Source of the DNA: Rhizorhapis sp. SPR117
Lineage (GTDB): Bacteria > Pseudomonadota > Alphaproteobacteria > Sphingomonadales > Sphingomonadaceae
Assembly (NCBI RefSeq): GCF_021742065.1
Contig: NZ_JAKKIE010000014.1
Span: forward strand, 12,584 to 76,583
Reading direction: 5' to 3'
DNA length: 64,000 nt
Numbering within the stretch: the first letter of the stretch is position 1; the number at the start of each line of letters is the position of its first letter. The position numbers and the translations under genes were made by a program. The notes below the pieces were generated by a model, which did not search any database, was not told the origin of the DNA, and worked only from the letters and a program-made list of their open reading frames with translations. Shown here piece by piece: positions 25,489-34,848 of the stretch.

Positions 25489-27120
25489 ATGTACCGCTAC
25501 GACCAATATGACCAGACGATGGTCGATACCCGCGTCGCCGATTTCCGCGACCAGACCCGCCGCCGTCTTGCGGGCGAGCTGACCGAGGATCAGTTCAAGC
25601 CGTTACGGCTGATGAACGGCCTCTATCTGCAACTCCACGCCTACATGCTGCGCGTCGCCATCCCCTATGGCACGCTGTCGAGCAAGCAGATGCACATGTT
25701 GGCGCATATCGCGCGCAAATATGACAAGGGTTACGGACATTTCACGACGCGCCAGAATATCCAGTACAACTGGATCAAGCTGGAGCACGCGCCGGACATT
25801 CTCGCTGATCTCGCCACTGTAGAGATGCACGCCATTCAGACGAGCGGCAATTGCATCCGCAACATCAGTTCCGACCAATATGCAGGTGTGTCCGCCGACG
25901 AAGTCGCTGACCCCCGCCCCTGGGCCGAACTGTTGCGCCAATGGTCGAGCTTCCACCCGGAATTCAGCTATCTGCCACGCAAGTTCAAGATCGCCGTGAT
26001 CGCGTCTAAAGAAGATCGCGCAGCGATGCGTCTGCATGATATCGGCCTCGAACTGATCAAGCGCGAAGGCGTTGTCGGTGCAAAGGTCTTCGTTGGCGGC
26101 GGCATGGGCCGCACCCCGATGGTCGGCCCCCAGGTCAGGGACTTTGTCACTGAGGACGAGCTGATTTCCTATGTCGAGGCCTGCCTGCGGGTCTATAACC
26201 GCTATGGCCGTCGCGATAACAAGTTCAAAGCCCGGATCAAGATCCTGGTCCACGAGCTGGGCATTGAGGAATATCGCCGTCAGGTCGAGGAAGAGTTCGC
26301 CCATATGAAGACGCTGGGCATCGACCCGCCCGTGGCCGAACTGGATCGTATCCGCGCGTATTTTGCCGATCCCGCTTATGAAACCGGCATCAGCGATGAC
26401 ATCGATCTTTCCGACCCTGACTTCGCCATCTGGGTCCGCCAGAATGTTGCCGCGCACAAACAACCGGGTTATGCCATCGCCACGATCAGCCTGAAACCAA
26501 AGGGCGGTATTCCGGGCGACGCATCATCGGATCAGATCGACCTGATGGCCGATCTCGCCGCGCAATATTCGATGGACGAACTGCGCGTCACGCACAGCCA
26601 AAACATTGTTCTGCCCTATGTGAAAAAGGCGGATCTCTATACCCTTTGGCAAAAACTGGATGCGGCGGGCCTCGCGCCTGCCAATCTGGATCTGATCAGC
26701 GACATCATCGCCTGTCCCGGTCTGGACTATTGCAGCCTCGCCAACGCCCGATCGATCCCGCTTGCACAGAAAATCAGCGAGCGCTTCGCCGATCTCGATC
26801 GGCAACGCGATCTTGGAGAACTCAAGCTGAAAATTTCCGGCTGCATTAATGCCTGCGGTCACCATCATGCCGGACATATCGGCATATTGGGCGTCGACCG
26901 GAAGGGCACTGAAAACTACCAGCTCCTCTTTGGCGGATCTGGCGCGGAAGACGCCAGCGTTGCCAAAATCGTTGGTCCCGGTTTCGACGAAGACGGTATC
27001 GTCGATGCGGTGGAGAAAGCCACGGACGTTTACAAGGCGCTGCGTCAGGATGGCGAACGCTTCCTGGACACCTACAGGCGCGTCGGCATGGAGCCATTCA
27101 AGGAGGCCCTTTATGGTTGA
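25489..27120 (+). CDS. cysI: Sulfite reductase (siroheme/4Fe-4S), CysI type
   Basis: A 543-aa nitrite/sulfite reductase that makes sulfide from sulfite with six electrons. The first ferredoxin-like half has GYGHFTTRQNIQYNWIKLE and TSGNCIRNI. The siroheme/4Fe-4S cysteines are in CPGLDYC and in SGCINACGHHH. Start ATG 25489 (MYRYDQYDQ) is used; an upstream frame from 25474 would overlap the DUF2849 end. Genomic position between DUF2849 and DUF934/cysH favours sulfite rather than nitrite as substrate. No CysJ flavoprotein is adjacent, so the electron donor (ferredoxin or another reductase) is open. Confidence 0.9.
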   Translation: MYRYDQYDQTMVDTRVADFRDQTRRRLAGELTEDQFKPLRLMNGLYLQLHAYMLRVAIPYGTLSSKQMHMLAHIARKYDKGYGHFTTRQNIQYNWIKLEHAPDILADLATVEMHAIQTSGNCIRNISSDQYAGVSADEVADPRPWAELLRQWSSFHPEFSYLPRKFKIAVIASKEDRAAMRLHDIGLELIKREGVVGAKVFVGGGMGRTPMVGPQVRDFVTEDELISYVEACLRVYNRYGRRDNKFKARIKILVHELGIEEYRRQVEEEFAHMKTLGIDPPVAELDRIRAYFADPAYETGISDDIDLSDPDFAIWVRQNVAAHKQPGYAIATISLKPKGGIPGDASSDQIDLMADLAAQYSMDELRVTHSQNIVLPYVKKADLYTLWQKLDAAGLAPANLDLISDIIACPGLDYCSLANARSIPLAQKISERFADLDRQRDLGELKLKISGCINACGHHHAGHIGILGVDRKGTENYQLLFGGSGAEDASVAKIVGPGFDEDGIVDAVEKATDVYKALRQDGERFLDTYRRVGMEPFKEALYG

Positions 27121-27541
27121 TTTCCTGTCCTTCCGCAATGGTGAAGGCGCGACACAAGAGCCGACCGTGACTCTGGAATCTTTTCAGGGCCAATCCAACG
27201 CAACCGCCGTCCGTATAGAACCAGGCGAGGATGCGCGTGAACTTTTTCCCTATCTCGACCGGATTTCACTGGTTGAGGTGAATTTCCCCGTGTTCGGCGA
27301 CGGACGCGGCTATTCGGCGGCCCGGATATTGCGCGAAGCGGGTTATGAGGGCGAATTGCGCGCCGTGGGTGACGTGCTGGTGGATCAATTGCCGCACATG
27401 CGCCGCTGCGGTTTTGACAGCTTCGTGCCTGATGTGCCTTTCGATGCCGAGGTGGTGAAGGCGGCACTGGAACGCTATGAACATGTCTATCAAAGGTCTG
27501 TCGATAACAGGCAACCCGTCTGGGCGCTGCGTCATGGCTGA
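27113..27541 (+). CDS. DUF934 domain protein
   Basis: A 142-aa protein with the DUF934 pattern: LVEVNFPVFGDGRGYSAARILRE, then GELRAVGDVLVDQLPHMRRCGFDSF. Family members sit between cysI and cysH in many Proteobacteria and are thought to assist sulfite reduction. ATG 27113 overlaps the cysI stop by 8 bases, with AAGGAGG 6 bases upstream inside cysI. Its own end overlaps cysH by 8 bases, so cysI-DUF934-cysH is tightly coupled. Confidence 0.87.
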   Translation: MVDFLSFRNGEGATQEPTVTLESFQGQSNATAVRIEPGEDARELFPYLDRISLVEVNFPVFGDGRGYSAARILREAGYEGELRAVGDVLVDQLPHMRRCGFDSFVPDVPFDAEVVKAALERYEHVYQRSVDNRQPVWALRHG

Positions 27542-28313
27542 AGCGGCCCGGAAAATCGACGTGATCGACGCGCGGCCTGCCTTTACGCAGGCCGACGCCG
27601 ATGCATTGAATGCGCGTTTCGAAGGTGTCGGAACCAGCGAAATGCTGTCGATCCTTTTTGCCGAAGAAATGCTGGGCAAGGTGGCTATCGTCTCTTCCTT
27701 CGGAACCGAAAGCGCAGTGCTGCTGCATCTGGTAGCGCAAGCCGACAAGAGCATTCCGGTGATCTTCGTCGATACGCTCAAGATGTTTCCCGAAACGCTC
27801 GACTATCGTGAAACGCTGATCAGCGCCTTCGGGGTTGAAAACAGCTGGGTAGTGACCCCCAATGCCGATGTGCTGGCGGCCAGGGATGACAAGGGTCTGC
27901 GCTGGTCATTCGACCCGGACGGTTGCTGCGAAATCCGTAAGGTGGAGCCGCTGGCCCGCGCCAAGCGCGGCCTCGATACATGGATTTCCGGACGCAAGGC
28001 CTTCCAGTCGCAGACGCGGCAGAACCTGCCCCGCTTCGAAATCGAGGAAGGGCGGCTGAAACTCAATGCGCTTGGTGACTGGACCAAGGATGATCTGGAC
28101 GCCTATTTCACAGAGCATGATCTACCGCGTCACCCGCTGGAGGCGCAGGGTTATCTCTCCATCGGCTGCGAACCGTGCACGTCGAAGGTGCTGCCGGGCG
28201 AAGACCCGCGCGCGGGCCGCTGGCGCGGCTGGGACAAGGTCGAATGCGGCATCCACACGTCATCAACCCCGCTGGGCGATCCCGAAGATCCCGCTAACCA
28301 GCCGGTATTCTGA
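27534..28313 (+). CDS. cysH: Adenylyl-sulfate (APS) reductase, CysH family
   Basis: A 259-aa thioredoxin-dependent reductase that converts activated sulfate to sulfite. The PP-loop strand is VSSFGTES. The 4Fe-4S ligands that mark APS-type (rather than PAPS-type) enzymes are present: Cys131-Cys132 in GCCEIRKVEPL and Cys212/Cys215 in GCEPCT. The catalytic cysteine is Cys238 in ECGIH. ATG 27534 is chosen since it overlaps the DUF934 stop by 8 bases; the frame upstream is a read-through. It closes the operon. The PAPS/APS preference is inferred from the cluster motif. Confidence 0.9.
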   Translation: MAEAARKIDVIDARPAFTQADADALNARFEGVGTSEMLSILFAEEMLGKVAIVSSFGTESAVLLHLVAQADKSIPVIFVDTLKMFPETLDYRETLISAFGVENSWVVTPNADVLAARDDKGLRWSFDPDGCCEIRKVEPLARAKRGLDTWISGRKAFQSQTRQNLPRFEIEEGRLKLNALGDWTKDDLDAYFTEHDLPRHPLEAQGYLSIGCEPCTSKVLPGEDPRAGRWRGWDKVECGIHTSSTPLGDPEDPANQPVF

Positions 28314-28349
28314 TTCTGTCTGACTGGGGATCAGGACCCGGCTGAGTGG

Positions 28350-29861
28350 TCAGTCGTAGTTGCTGACAGCATAGGAATCGGGCGCAAGATCGCTGAACTT
28401 GGTGATACTTGCCTCAAATTTCAGGCGGATGCGACCTGTTGAACCATGGCGCTGCTTGCCGACGATCAGTTCGGCGGTGCCGTGTACGTCCTGATATTTC
28501 TGCACCCATGCGGCATAATCCGCTGCAATCTTTGGGTCCGTATCGGTATCCTTGGGCTCCTTGGGCTGTAGCGCCGCGACATAATAATCCTCGCGGAACA
28601 CGAACATCACCATGTCGGCATCCTGTTCGATCGATCCCGATTCGCGCAGATCCGAAAGCTGGGGCCGCTTGTCTTCGCGCTGTTCGACGGCACGGCTCAA
28701 TTGCGACAGCGCCATCACCGGAACGTTGAGTTCTTTTGCCAGCGTTTTCAGGCCCCGGCTGATTTCGGAAATTTCCTGCACACGATTATCGCCTCCTCTG
28801 GAGGAACCCTGCAAAAGCTGGAGATAATCAATTACGATAAAGCCGATATTATGCCGCCGCTTCAACCGGCGCGCGCGGGTACGCAGCGCCGCGATGGTCA
28901 GACCCGGCGTATCGTCTATGAAAAGCGGCAGGTTCTGCAACTCGCGAGCGGCACGCGAAAGATTGGCGAAATCGGCACGGCTGATCTTGCCCATGCGCAA
29001 CGCTTCGCTACTGATGCCGGACTGTTCGGCCAGGACACGCGTGGCAAGCTGATCCGCCGACATTTCCAGGCTGAAGAAAGCGACCGGCGCGCCCATATTC
29101 TTCGCGTCGTCAATGCCGTCTTCCTTGTCACGGATATAACGCGCCGCGGCATTATAGGCGATGTTGGTGGCGAGCGATGTCTTGCCCATGCCCGGTCGTC
29201 CCGCCACGATCATAAGGTCGCTATTATGCAGGCCGCCGATCTTTTCATTGACGCTGTTAAGCCCCGTGGTGATGCCCGACAAATGCCCGCCGCTGGAAAA
29301 GGCGCGCTCGGCAACCTGCACCGCCATGGTGCTGGCCTGCAAGAAGCTCTTGACGCTGCCTCCCTCGCCCTCGCCTTCGGAAACGCGATAGAGCGCGACT
29401 TCGGCAGCCTCGATCTGGCTCAGCGGATCAACATCCTCACTGGTGTCGAGCGCCTTGTCCACCAACTCCCGCCCGACCCCGACGAGTTCGCGTAACAGCG
29501 CCAGATCATAAATCTGTGTCGCAAAATCCCGCGCGCCGATCAATGCCGCGCCATTGCCGGTCAATTGCGCCAGATAGGCGGGGCCGCCCAGTTCCTTCAG
29601 CGATTCGTCGGCCTCCATCATCGGGCGCAGAGTCACTGGATTGGCGACCATATTGCGATCGAGCAGCTTCAGAATCGCATCATAGATGCGGCCATGCACA
29701 GGTTCGAAAAAATGATCCGACCGAAGCTTCAACTGCACATCTTCGACAATGCGATTGTCGATCATCAATGCGCCCAGCAGCGCGGCCTCCGCCTCGACAT
29801 TGCGAGGCAAGCTCTTTTCCGCCGCGTCCTGCGCTGCGACCAGTCGGATATTCTCGGCCAT
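28350..29861 (-). CDS. dnaB: Replicative DNA helicase DnaB
   Basis: A 503-aa hexameric 5'-3' helicase of the replication fork. The N-terminal domain (LPRNVEAEAALLGALMIDN) is followed by the linker and RecA-type ATPase with Walker A GRPGMGKT (221-228), FFSLEMSADQLATR, IDYLQLL, and SQLSRAVEQREDKRPQLSDLRESG split over the arginine-finger region. There is a modest insert near PKEPKDTDTDPKIAADYAAWV, as in other Alphaproteobacteria. It converges with cysH across 36 bases. Confidence 0.96.
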   Translation of the reverse strand: MAENIRLVAAQDAAEKSLPRNVEAEAALLGALMIDNRIVEDVQLKLRSDHFFEPVHGRIYDAILKLLDRNMVANPVTLRPMMEADESLKELGGPAYLAQLTGNGAALIGARDFATQIYDLALLRELVGVGRELVDKALDTSEDVDPLSQIEAAEVALYRVSEGEGEGGSVKSFLQASTMAVQVAERAFSSGGHLSGITTGLNSVNEKIGGLHNSDLMIVAGRPGMGKTSLATNIAYNAAARYIRDKEDGIDDAKNMGAPVAFFSLEMSADQLATRVLAEQSGISSEALRMGKISRADFANLSRAARELQNLPLFIDDTPGLTIAALRTRARRLKRRHNIGFIVIDYLQLLQGSSRGGDNRVQEISEISRGLKTLAKELNVPVMALSQLSRAVEQREDKRPQLSDLRESGSIEQDADMVMFVFREDYYVAALQPKEPKDTDTDPKIAADYAAWVQKYQDVHGTAELIVGKQRHGSTGRIRLKFEASITKFSDLAPDSYAVSNYD

Positions 29862-29965
29862 GCCCCTTCATCGACCCATATGGCAGAGGAGACAAGGGGC
29901 TGATCGACTTTACCCTGTTGAGAAACCTGTGGATAAGCGGGGTAAGATATGTGGATATTCGCACA

Positions 29966-31840
29966 TCACGCCAAGGCGTGTGTTTCCCCGATCAATGGGC
30001 CGCTCGTCAACGGTCGGGTATTGTGTTGGGACCGGGCTTTCACTGTCGGCGCGAACCCATCATCCTCTGCCGTGCGGAATATGCCCCGACGCGCCAGCCA
30101 TTCCCCAATGTCGCAACGGGACGTTACCGACACGATGAAAGGCGCAAGCAGCAAACTGACAACCACTGGAAACAACCATGCCATGGCGCCCGTGCCCATC
30201 AATGCTCCCGCGAGGAAGGGCAGTGCCGTCGCAATATGCCAGCGATAGTCATTCAGCGCATTACCAAGCGGAATGCCATCCGCCGTCCGGCGTTGGGGCG
30301 ACCAGCCGCACGCCTGTCCGCACATGATGCTGACCACCGCGACGGTCTGCGCCAACATGGTAATCGGCGCAACCAGCACGGAAAGCGGGATTTCAACGGC
30401 CATGGTGCGCACAATCCTGCGCAAACCGCCCAGGTCCTTTTGTCGCTCACGATCCAGCGCCAGCCAGAGGAACGACAAAAGCTTTGGTCCGAGCAACAGC
30501 GCCACAGTCAGCCCCAATAACCAGGGCGAATCTGTCGGTCCAGCCGGCGCAGCGGCGAACAATAGCGGCTGCAGCAACGTGACCACCATCAACATCAACC
30601 AGAGCGGCGATGCGATATAGGATGAAGCCCCCATCAGCATTTGTAATCGGCTGACCCAATGAAGGCCGGCAACACCAAGCAGACGAATATGCTGAAGGTT
30701 ACCATGGCACCAGCGCCGGTCCCGGATAGAAAAATCGCTCAACGTCGGGGGAAATTCCTCGTGACTGCCCTCAGGCAATGTCACCATGTGGACCGCCCAC
30801 CCGCGTCGCCTGAGCAGCGCAGCCTCGACAATATCATGGCTCATCACATGGCCGCCGAACGGTTCACGACCGGAAAGTTTGGGCAGGCCGCAACTTTCGG
30901 CAAAAGCGCGCACGCGGATGATCGCGTTATGACCCCAGAACGTAGCTTCCGATCCCGACCACCAGGTCATGCCCGCAGCTGCGACCGGACCATAAGCGGC
31001 GGCGCAAAATTGCTGCCAGCGGGCAAAGAGCGTCCGGGCGTTGATGACGGTGGGGATGGACTGGATCAAACCGACACCGGGCGCACGATCCATTGCGGAG
31101 GCAAGGCGCACCATTGCCGACCCGCTCATCAGGCTATCGGCATCCAGCACGATCATATAATCATATCCGCCGCCAAAGCGCCGCAGCCATTCGGCGATAT
31201 TGCCTGGTTTGCGCGCGATGTTCTGCGAACGGCGGCGATAATATAGCGGTACAGGAGTCTGGCTTTTGACCCGCCGATAGGCCGCATATTCGCGCGGCAG
31301 CATTTTCGCGCCGGAATCGCTCAGAACGAAAAAGTCGAACAGCTTCGCCGCACCAATATCGTCCACCATGGCCGTCATCTTCGCCACGCGGGCGAATATC
31401 TGATCCACATGCTCGTTATAGATCGGGATTAGCACCGCAGTTCGCTTGCGCGGCAGGCGCAATTCCGTTGCCGGTGCCAGTGGCATCATGCGCTGGCCCG
31501 CCAGCACGCAAAATCCAGCCAGGGCATTGAGGAAACCAAAGGCCACCCAGCAGAACAGGCTAAGATAGAGAAGGAACAACCCTCCATCGAGCAGCGAAGT
31601 GCCATCCTGCCGCAACGGCCTTGCCAGTTCGCTTGCCGAGAATAATCCGATGGCAAGGCTGCTCAAAATCAGCAACAGCCGCCGTTCGGTCATGCATGAC
31701 GGAGATGTCACAACCTGCCGCAGTTGTTCAGGCTGTTCGCCAAAACATTGCTCGGGCATGTCGATCGGCGTCTCAAGAGGGAGATCGCCAAGGTTTGCCT
31801 GATAATGGGGAATGTCGTTGGTCCGCGTAGCTTGCGACAC
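29966..31840 (-). CDS. opgH: Glucan biosynthesis glucosyltransferase OpgH (MdoH)
   Basis: A 624-aa inner-membrane GT2 enzyme that polymerises glucose from UDP-glucose into osmoregulated periplasmic glucans. It has two N-terminal membrane helices, then the catalytic domain: LIPIYNE, FFVLSDSG, YDYMIVLDADSLMSG (DxD), GHNAIIRV, and RDRRWCHGN (QxxRW-like), then several more helices. The start is set at GTG 31840: the open frame runs to 31954, but codons there (AGA, ATA, CTA, TTA) are unlike the rest, and homologues begin shortly before LPLETPIDMPEQ. It is downstream of opgG, as an operon. Confidence 0.88.
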   Translation of the reverse strand: MSQATRTNDIPHYQANLGDLPLETPIDMPEQCFGEQPEQLRQVVTSPSCMTERRLLLILSSLAIGLFSASELARPLRQDGTSLLDGGLFLLYLSLFCWVAFGFLNALAGFCVLAGQRMMPLAPATELRLPRKRTAVLIPIYNEHVDQIFARVAKMTAMVDDIGAAKLFDFFVLSDSGAKMLPREYAAYRRVKSQTPVPLYYRRRSQNIARKPGNIAEWLRRFGGGYDYMIVLDADSLMSGSAMVRLASAMDRAPGVGLIQSIPTVINARTLFARWQQFCAAAYGPVAAAGMTWWSGSEATFWGHNAIIRVRAFAESCGLPKLSGREPFGGHVMSHDIVEAALLRRRGWAVHMVTLPEGSHEEFPPTLSDFSIRDRRWCHGNLQHIRLLGVAGLHWVSRLQMLMGASSYIASPLWLMLMVVTLLQPLLFAAAPAGPTDSPWLLGLTVALLLGPKLLSFLWLALDRERQKDLGGLRRIVRTMAVEIPLSVLVAPITMLAQTVAVVSIMCGQACGWSPQRRTADGIPLGNALNDYRWHIATALPFLAGALMGTGAMAWLFPVVVSLLLAPFIVSVTSRCDIGEWLARRGIFRTAEDDGFAPTVKARSQHNTRPLTSGPLIGETHALA

Positions 31841-31995
31841 GCTGTTTGTAGCGGATAATTTCAACAATAGCCCACCCAGTTCGTTTTGGTCAGCAGATCG
31901 TATAAAAACACTGCGAAGTCTCCCGAATTGGTCCAGCCGGACCGCTCCCTCCAATCATCGAAATGCCCTAACGTTCCGCGATGAAGATCAAAAGT

Positions 31996-33516
31996 TTAAA
32001 AAATCTGGTAAAGAAATGTTTCCGTGAACGCATGATGACCAAAGCGTAAATAGGCCCGTATATCGGACGGTTCAGCGCCGCTCCGTTCAATATCCAGGAC
32101 AAGCCGCCAGACATTGTCGAGGCCATGGACGTGATAACAACCGGAATTGGTCACTTTCCCGTTCGTCACGGTGAAGACCGGCTCCAGCGGGCTGAGATGG
32201 TCCCGGCCCTCCAGTCGATCACCGGCAAAATCCACAACGATCTTGGTGACGCCTTCCTGCACAGGTTGGCCAGGATTGCCGCCCTGCCCCGACCAGCAAT
32301 TGATGACACGGGCGACAGGCAGCGCCTCCGGCTCTCCCGCGATCCAGCGCATACGATAGTCATAGGCGAATCGCGTACCCGATTTCGCGGCCATGGCAGG
32401 CGTCCAGAATGCAACGATATTATCGTCAATTTCGTGCGCCGTCGGGATTTCGTACAGCGTCACTGCACCTGCGCCCCAGTCACCCTTGGGTTCGATCCAC
32501 AGGTTCGGCCGCTTTTCGTAAAAAACGCCATCGTCCTGATAATGATCAAAATTGCGGTCTCTCTGCATCAAACCAAAGCCGCGCGGGTTATGATCGGCAA
32601 AGCTGTTAATCTGCGGCCGGGGCGGATTGTTAAGAGGCCGCCATATTCGTTCACCTGCACCAGTGTGCATGGCAAGGCCATCCGAATCGTGGATTTCCGG
32701 TCGCCAGTCATGCGCTATGGTTCGATGGCCTTCATCATACCAGAACATGCTGGTGAGCGGCGCAATCCCAAGCCGCTCGACACTGTCACGCATATAAAGC
32801 GCCGTGCTGACGTCCTGCACCATCTGATCGGCTTCCTGCCGGTTTACGATCCGGTACGCGCCGGTAACGCTTGGCCCTTCAAGGAGGGCATAGGTTATGA
32901 CCGAATCATCCGCGCCCCGTTCCAGCCAGAAACGGGTAAAGTTCGGAAACTCTTCAGGCTTGTTCAGCCCGGTATCGATCGCAATCCCTCTGGCCGAAAG
33001 GCCATATTGATGCAGCGGTCCGGCAGACCGGAAATAGGACGCGCCCTGAAACGCCATCCAATCGCCGATGCCGCCCTTGTTCATGATACGAAAACCGGAA
33101 AATCCGCCTGCCTTGCCAAGCGGAGCCATCGGGTGATAGGGCGGGAAATTATAAAGCGACGGACTATAGTCTATTGCATGCGCAACACCCCCTTCGACAA
33201 CAGAAATGGAAACCGGCTGGCGCGCATATTTAGACAACGGAAAGAAGCGAACGCCGGTTGCATCCTCATAATCGCCCCATAACGTCTTGTCGGGCCGAAA
33301 TTCGATTTTCGCAACTGCATCATAATCAAGCCGGTCGAGCAATGCCGGACCGGCTGCAATCGGCTGCGCGGGTTGCCGCGACAGGGCCAGGGCCTGATCC
33401 TTGAGCATATCCCAGGAAAAGGGCTTCCCCTTCCCAGTCGCCGCCCACCCTTTGAAAGAAGGCAGCATCAATAGTCCTGCCAGTCCGAAAATGGCGTCCC
33501 GCCGTGTCGTCATCAA
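31996..33516 (-). CDS. opgG: Periplasmic glucan biosynthesis protein OpgG/OpgD (MdoG)
   Basis: A 506-aa protein with a signal containing a twin-arginine (TTRRDAIFGLAGLLMLPS, residues 3-20), so export by Tat is likely. That feature is closer to OpgD than OpgG, but in Alphaproteobacteria a single gene partners opgH. Matching pieces include FSWDMLKDQALALS, VRFFPLSKYARQP, GFRIMNKGGIGDWMAFQGASYFRS, GQYGLSARG-type AIDTGL, and TSMFWYDE. It shapes branching or backbone of the glucans. The start ATG 33516 or 33513 has AAGGTGATT upstream. Confidence 0.86.
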   Translation of the reverse strand: MMTTRRDAIFGLAGLLMLPSFKGWAATGKGKPFSWDMLKDQALALSRQPAQPIAAGPALLDRLDYDAVAKIEFRPDKTLWGDYEDATGVRFFPLSKYARQPVSISVVEGGVAHAIDYSPSLYNFPPYHPMAPLGKAGGFSGFRIMNKGGIGDWMAFQGASYFRSAGPLHQYGLSARGIAIDTGLNKPEEFPNFTRFWLERGADDSVITYALLEGPSVTGAYRIVNRQEADQMVQDVSTALYMRDSVERLGIAPLTSMFWYDEGHRTIAHDWRPEIHDSDGLAMHTGAGERIWRPLNNPPRPQINSFADHNPRGFGLMQRDRNFDHYQDDGVFYEKRPNLWIEPKGDWGAGAVTLYEIPTAHEIDDNIVAFWTPAMAAKSGTRFAYDYRMRWIAGEPEALPVARVINCWSGQGGNPGQPVQEGVTKIVVDFAGDRLEGRDHLSPLEPVFTVTNGKVTNSGCYHVHGLDNVWRLVLDIERSGAEPSDIRAYLRFGHHAFTETFLYQIF

Positions 33517-33657
33517 TCACCTTGTTCCCGCTACTATTCGGTCACCCCCGAATGCACGGGACGAATGGGCATAACAACTAAAGTCGGTAATGGCTCCCTG
33601 CCATATATTTTTATCCGTTGATCTTTGCCCTGTCGCCCTCGTAGTGCTGTGAAATTC

Positions 33658-34140
33658 ATGGCAGATCCGCGCATCATAGATATTTCGCTCGACGAGCAGA
33701 CGATCATCTGGCGCAACGCCGATGTGGAGCAGGAACGGCGAATCGCAATATTCGACATTCTTGAGGAAAATCATTTTGCACCGCAACGCGAACATGCAGA
33801 CAATTATGCCGGTCCTTACAAGGTCGCCTTGCGCGTTGAGGAAGGACGACTGGCCATCGACATATCGCGCGAGGACGGCAGCTATCTTGAATCGGTTATC
33901 CTGGGCCTTGGCCGCTTTCGCCGTCCGATCCGCGATTATTTTGCGATTTGCGACAGCTATTATCAGGCAATTCGGCAATCGACGCCCCAACAGATCGAAA
34001 CCATCGACATGGCGCGGCGCGGCATCCACAATGCGGCGGCCGAAACATTGATGGAACGGCTGGATGGCAAGATCGATGTGGATTTCGACACGGCACGGCG
34101 GCTGTTCACGCTGATCTGCGTCCTCCATATCAAGGGTTGA
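33658..34140 (+). CDS. UPF0262 family protein
   Basis: A 160-aa protein of the UPF0262 family, restricted to Alphaproteobacteria. It is recognised by ERRIAIFDILEENHFAP, FRRPIRDYFAICDSYYQAIR, QIETIDMARRGIHN and KIDVDFDTARRLFTLICVLH. No catalytic motif is known and the function is unknown. ATG 33658 is selected by homology; ribosome-site signals are poor. It is divergent from opgG (141 bases apart) and leads a run of closely packed genes: the GH25-like gene starts 3 bases after its stop, followed by cdd and dcd. Confidence 0.87.
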   Translation: MADPRIIDISLDEQTIIWRNADVEQERRIAIFDILEENHFAPQREHADNYAGPYKVALRVEEGRLAIDISREDGSYLESVILGLGRFRRPIRDYFAICDSYYQAIRQSTPQQIETIDMARRGIHNAAAETLMERLDGKIDVDFDTARRLFTLICVLHIKG

Positions 34141-34143
34141 ACA

Positions 34144-34848
34144 ATGGCCCGGGCGCGCAGAAAGCGGACATGGAAAAGACGCCTTATCCACCTCGCCCTG
34201 TGGATTGCCATAGCCGCCGCCGCGGCTTTTGCGCTTGTCCGCTTTGCTCAGGCGTGGACGCCCTCACGCGATCATTATCCGGTGCAAGGCCTGTCGGTGT
34301 CATCGACAAACGGGTCGATCGCATGGAAAACGGTTAAGGCGCATGGTGCCGATTTTGCCTATTTACGCACTTCGTCAGGCGCAACGCGGCGTGATCCGGC
34401 CTTTGCGGCCAATCTGGAGGGCGCCCATGCGGCAGGATTGCGCTATGGACCTGCACACGAATTCAGCCTGTGCAGCCTGGCCAGCGACCAGGCGACACTC
34501 TTCATTTCAACCGTGCCACGCGAAAGTGCCATGCTGCCGGCGGTCGTGCGCCTGCATTTTACTCCGCGCTGCCCTCGCCGTCCTACACGTGCGGCGGTGC
34601 TGAGCGAACTCAACACCTTCCTCAACCTGATCGAAGCCCATATGGGAAAGCCCGCGCTGATCCGCGTCAGCCCGGACTTTGAACAGATCTATAACATTAG
34701 CGGCGGCATCAATCGGACATTATGGCTTGAAGGAAACGTCTTCTCGCCCAACTATGCCGGGCGCCCCTGGGTGATGTGGACAGCGTCGGACTTTCACCGA
34801 ATCGAGGGTATCGCACAAGCAGTGGAATGGGATGTGGTGCGACCATGA
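34144..34848 (+). CDS. GH25 lysozyme-like protein lacking catalytic residues
   Basis: A 234-aa protein with an N-terminal membrane anchor (about residues 14-36) and a glycoside hydrolase family 25 fold: YPVQGLSVSSTNGSIAWKTV, ADFAYLRTSSG, and WVMWTASDFHRIEGI near the end align with lysozyme-type sequences. However, the family's first catalytic-site Asp (GIDVS) is Ser51 here. The DxE pair at the end of the fourth strand (VDLEF) is Arg136-Leu-His138 (VVRLHF), and KATEG is RTSSG. It therefore looks like a non-catalytic, membrane-anchored peptidoglycan-binding or scaffold protein. Its stop overlaps the cdd start (ATGA). Confidence 0.8.
   Translation: MARARRKRTWKRRLIHLALWIAIAAAAAFALVRFAQAWTPSRDHYPVQGLSVSSTNGSIAWKTVKAHGADFAYLRTSSGATRRDPAFAANLEGAHAAGLRYGPAHEFSLCSLASDQATLFISTVPRESAMLPAVVRLHFTPRCPRRPTRAAVLSELNTFLNLIEAHMGKPALIRVSPDFEQIYNISGGINRTLWLEGNVFSPNYAGRPWVMWTASDFHRIEGIAQAVEWDVVRP

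Noticed and set aside
31841..31954. N-terminal extension of OpgH from ATG 31954
   Set aside because: Codons such as AGA, ATA, CTA and TTA are unlike the rest of the gene and homologues do not contain this part; kept only as a note.
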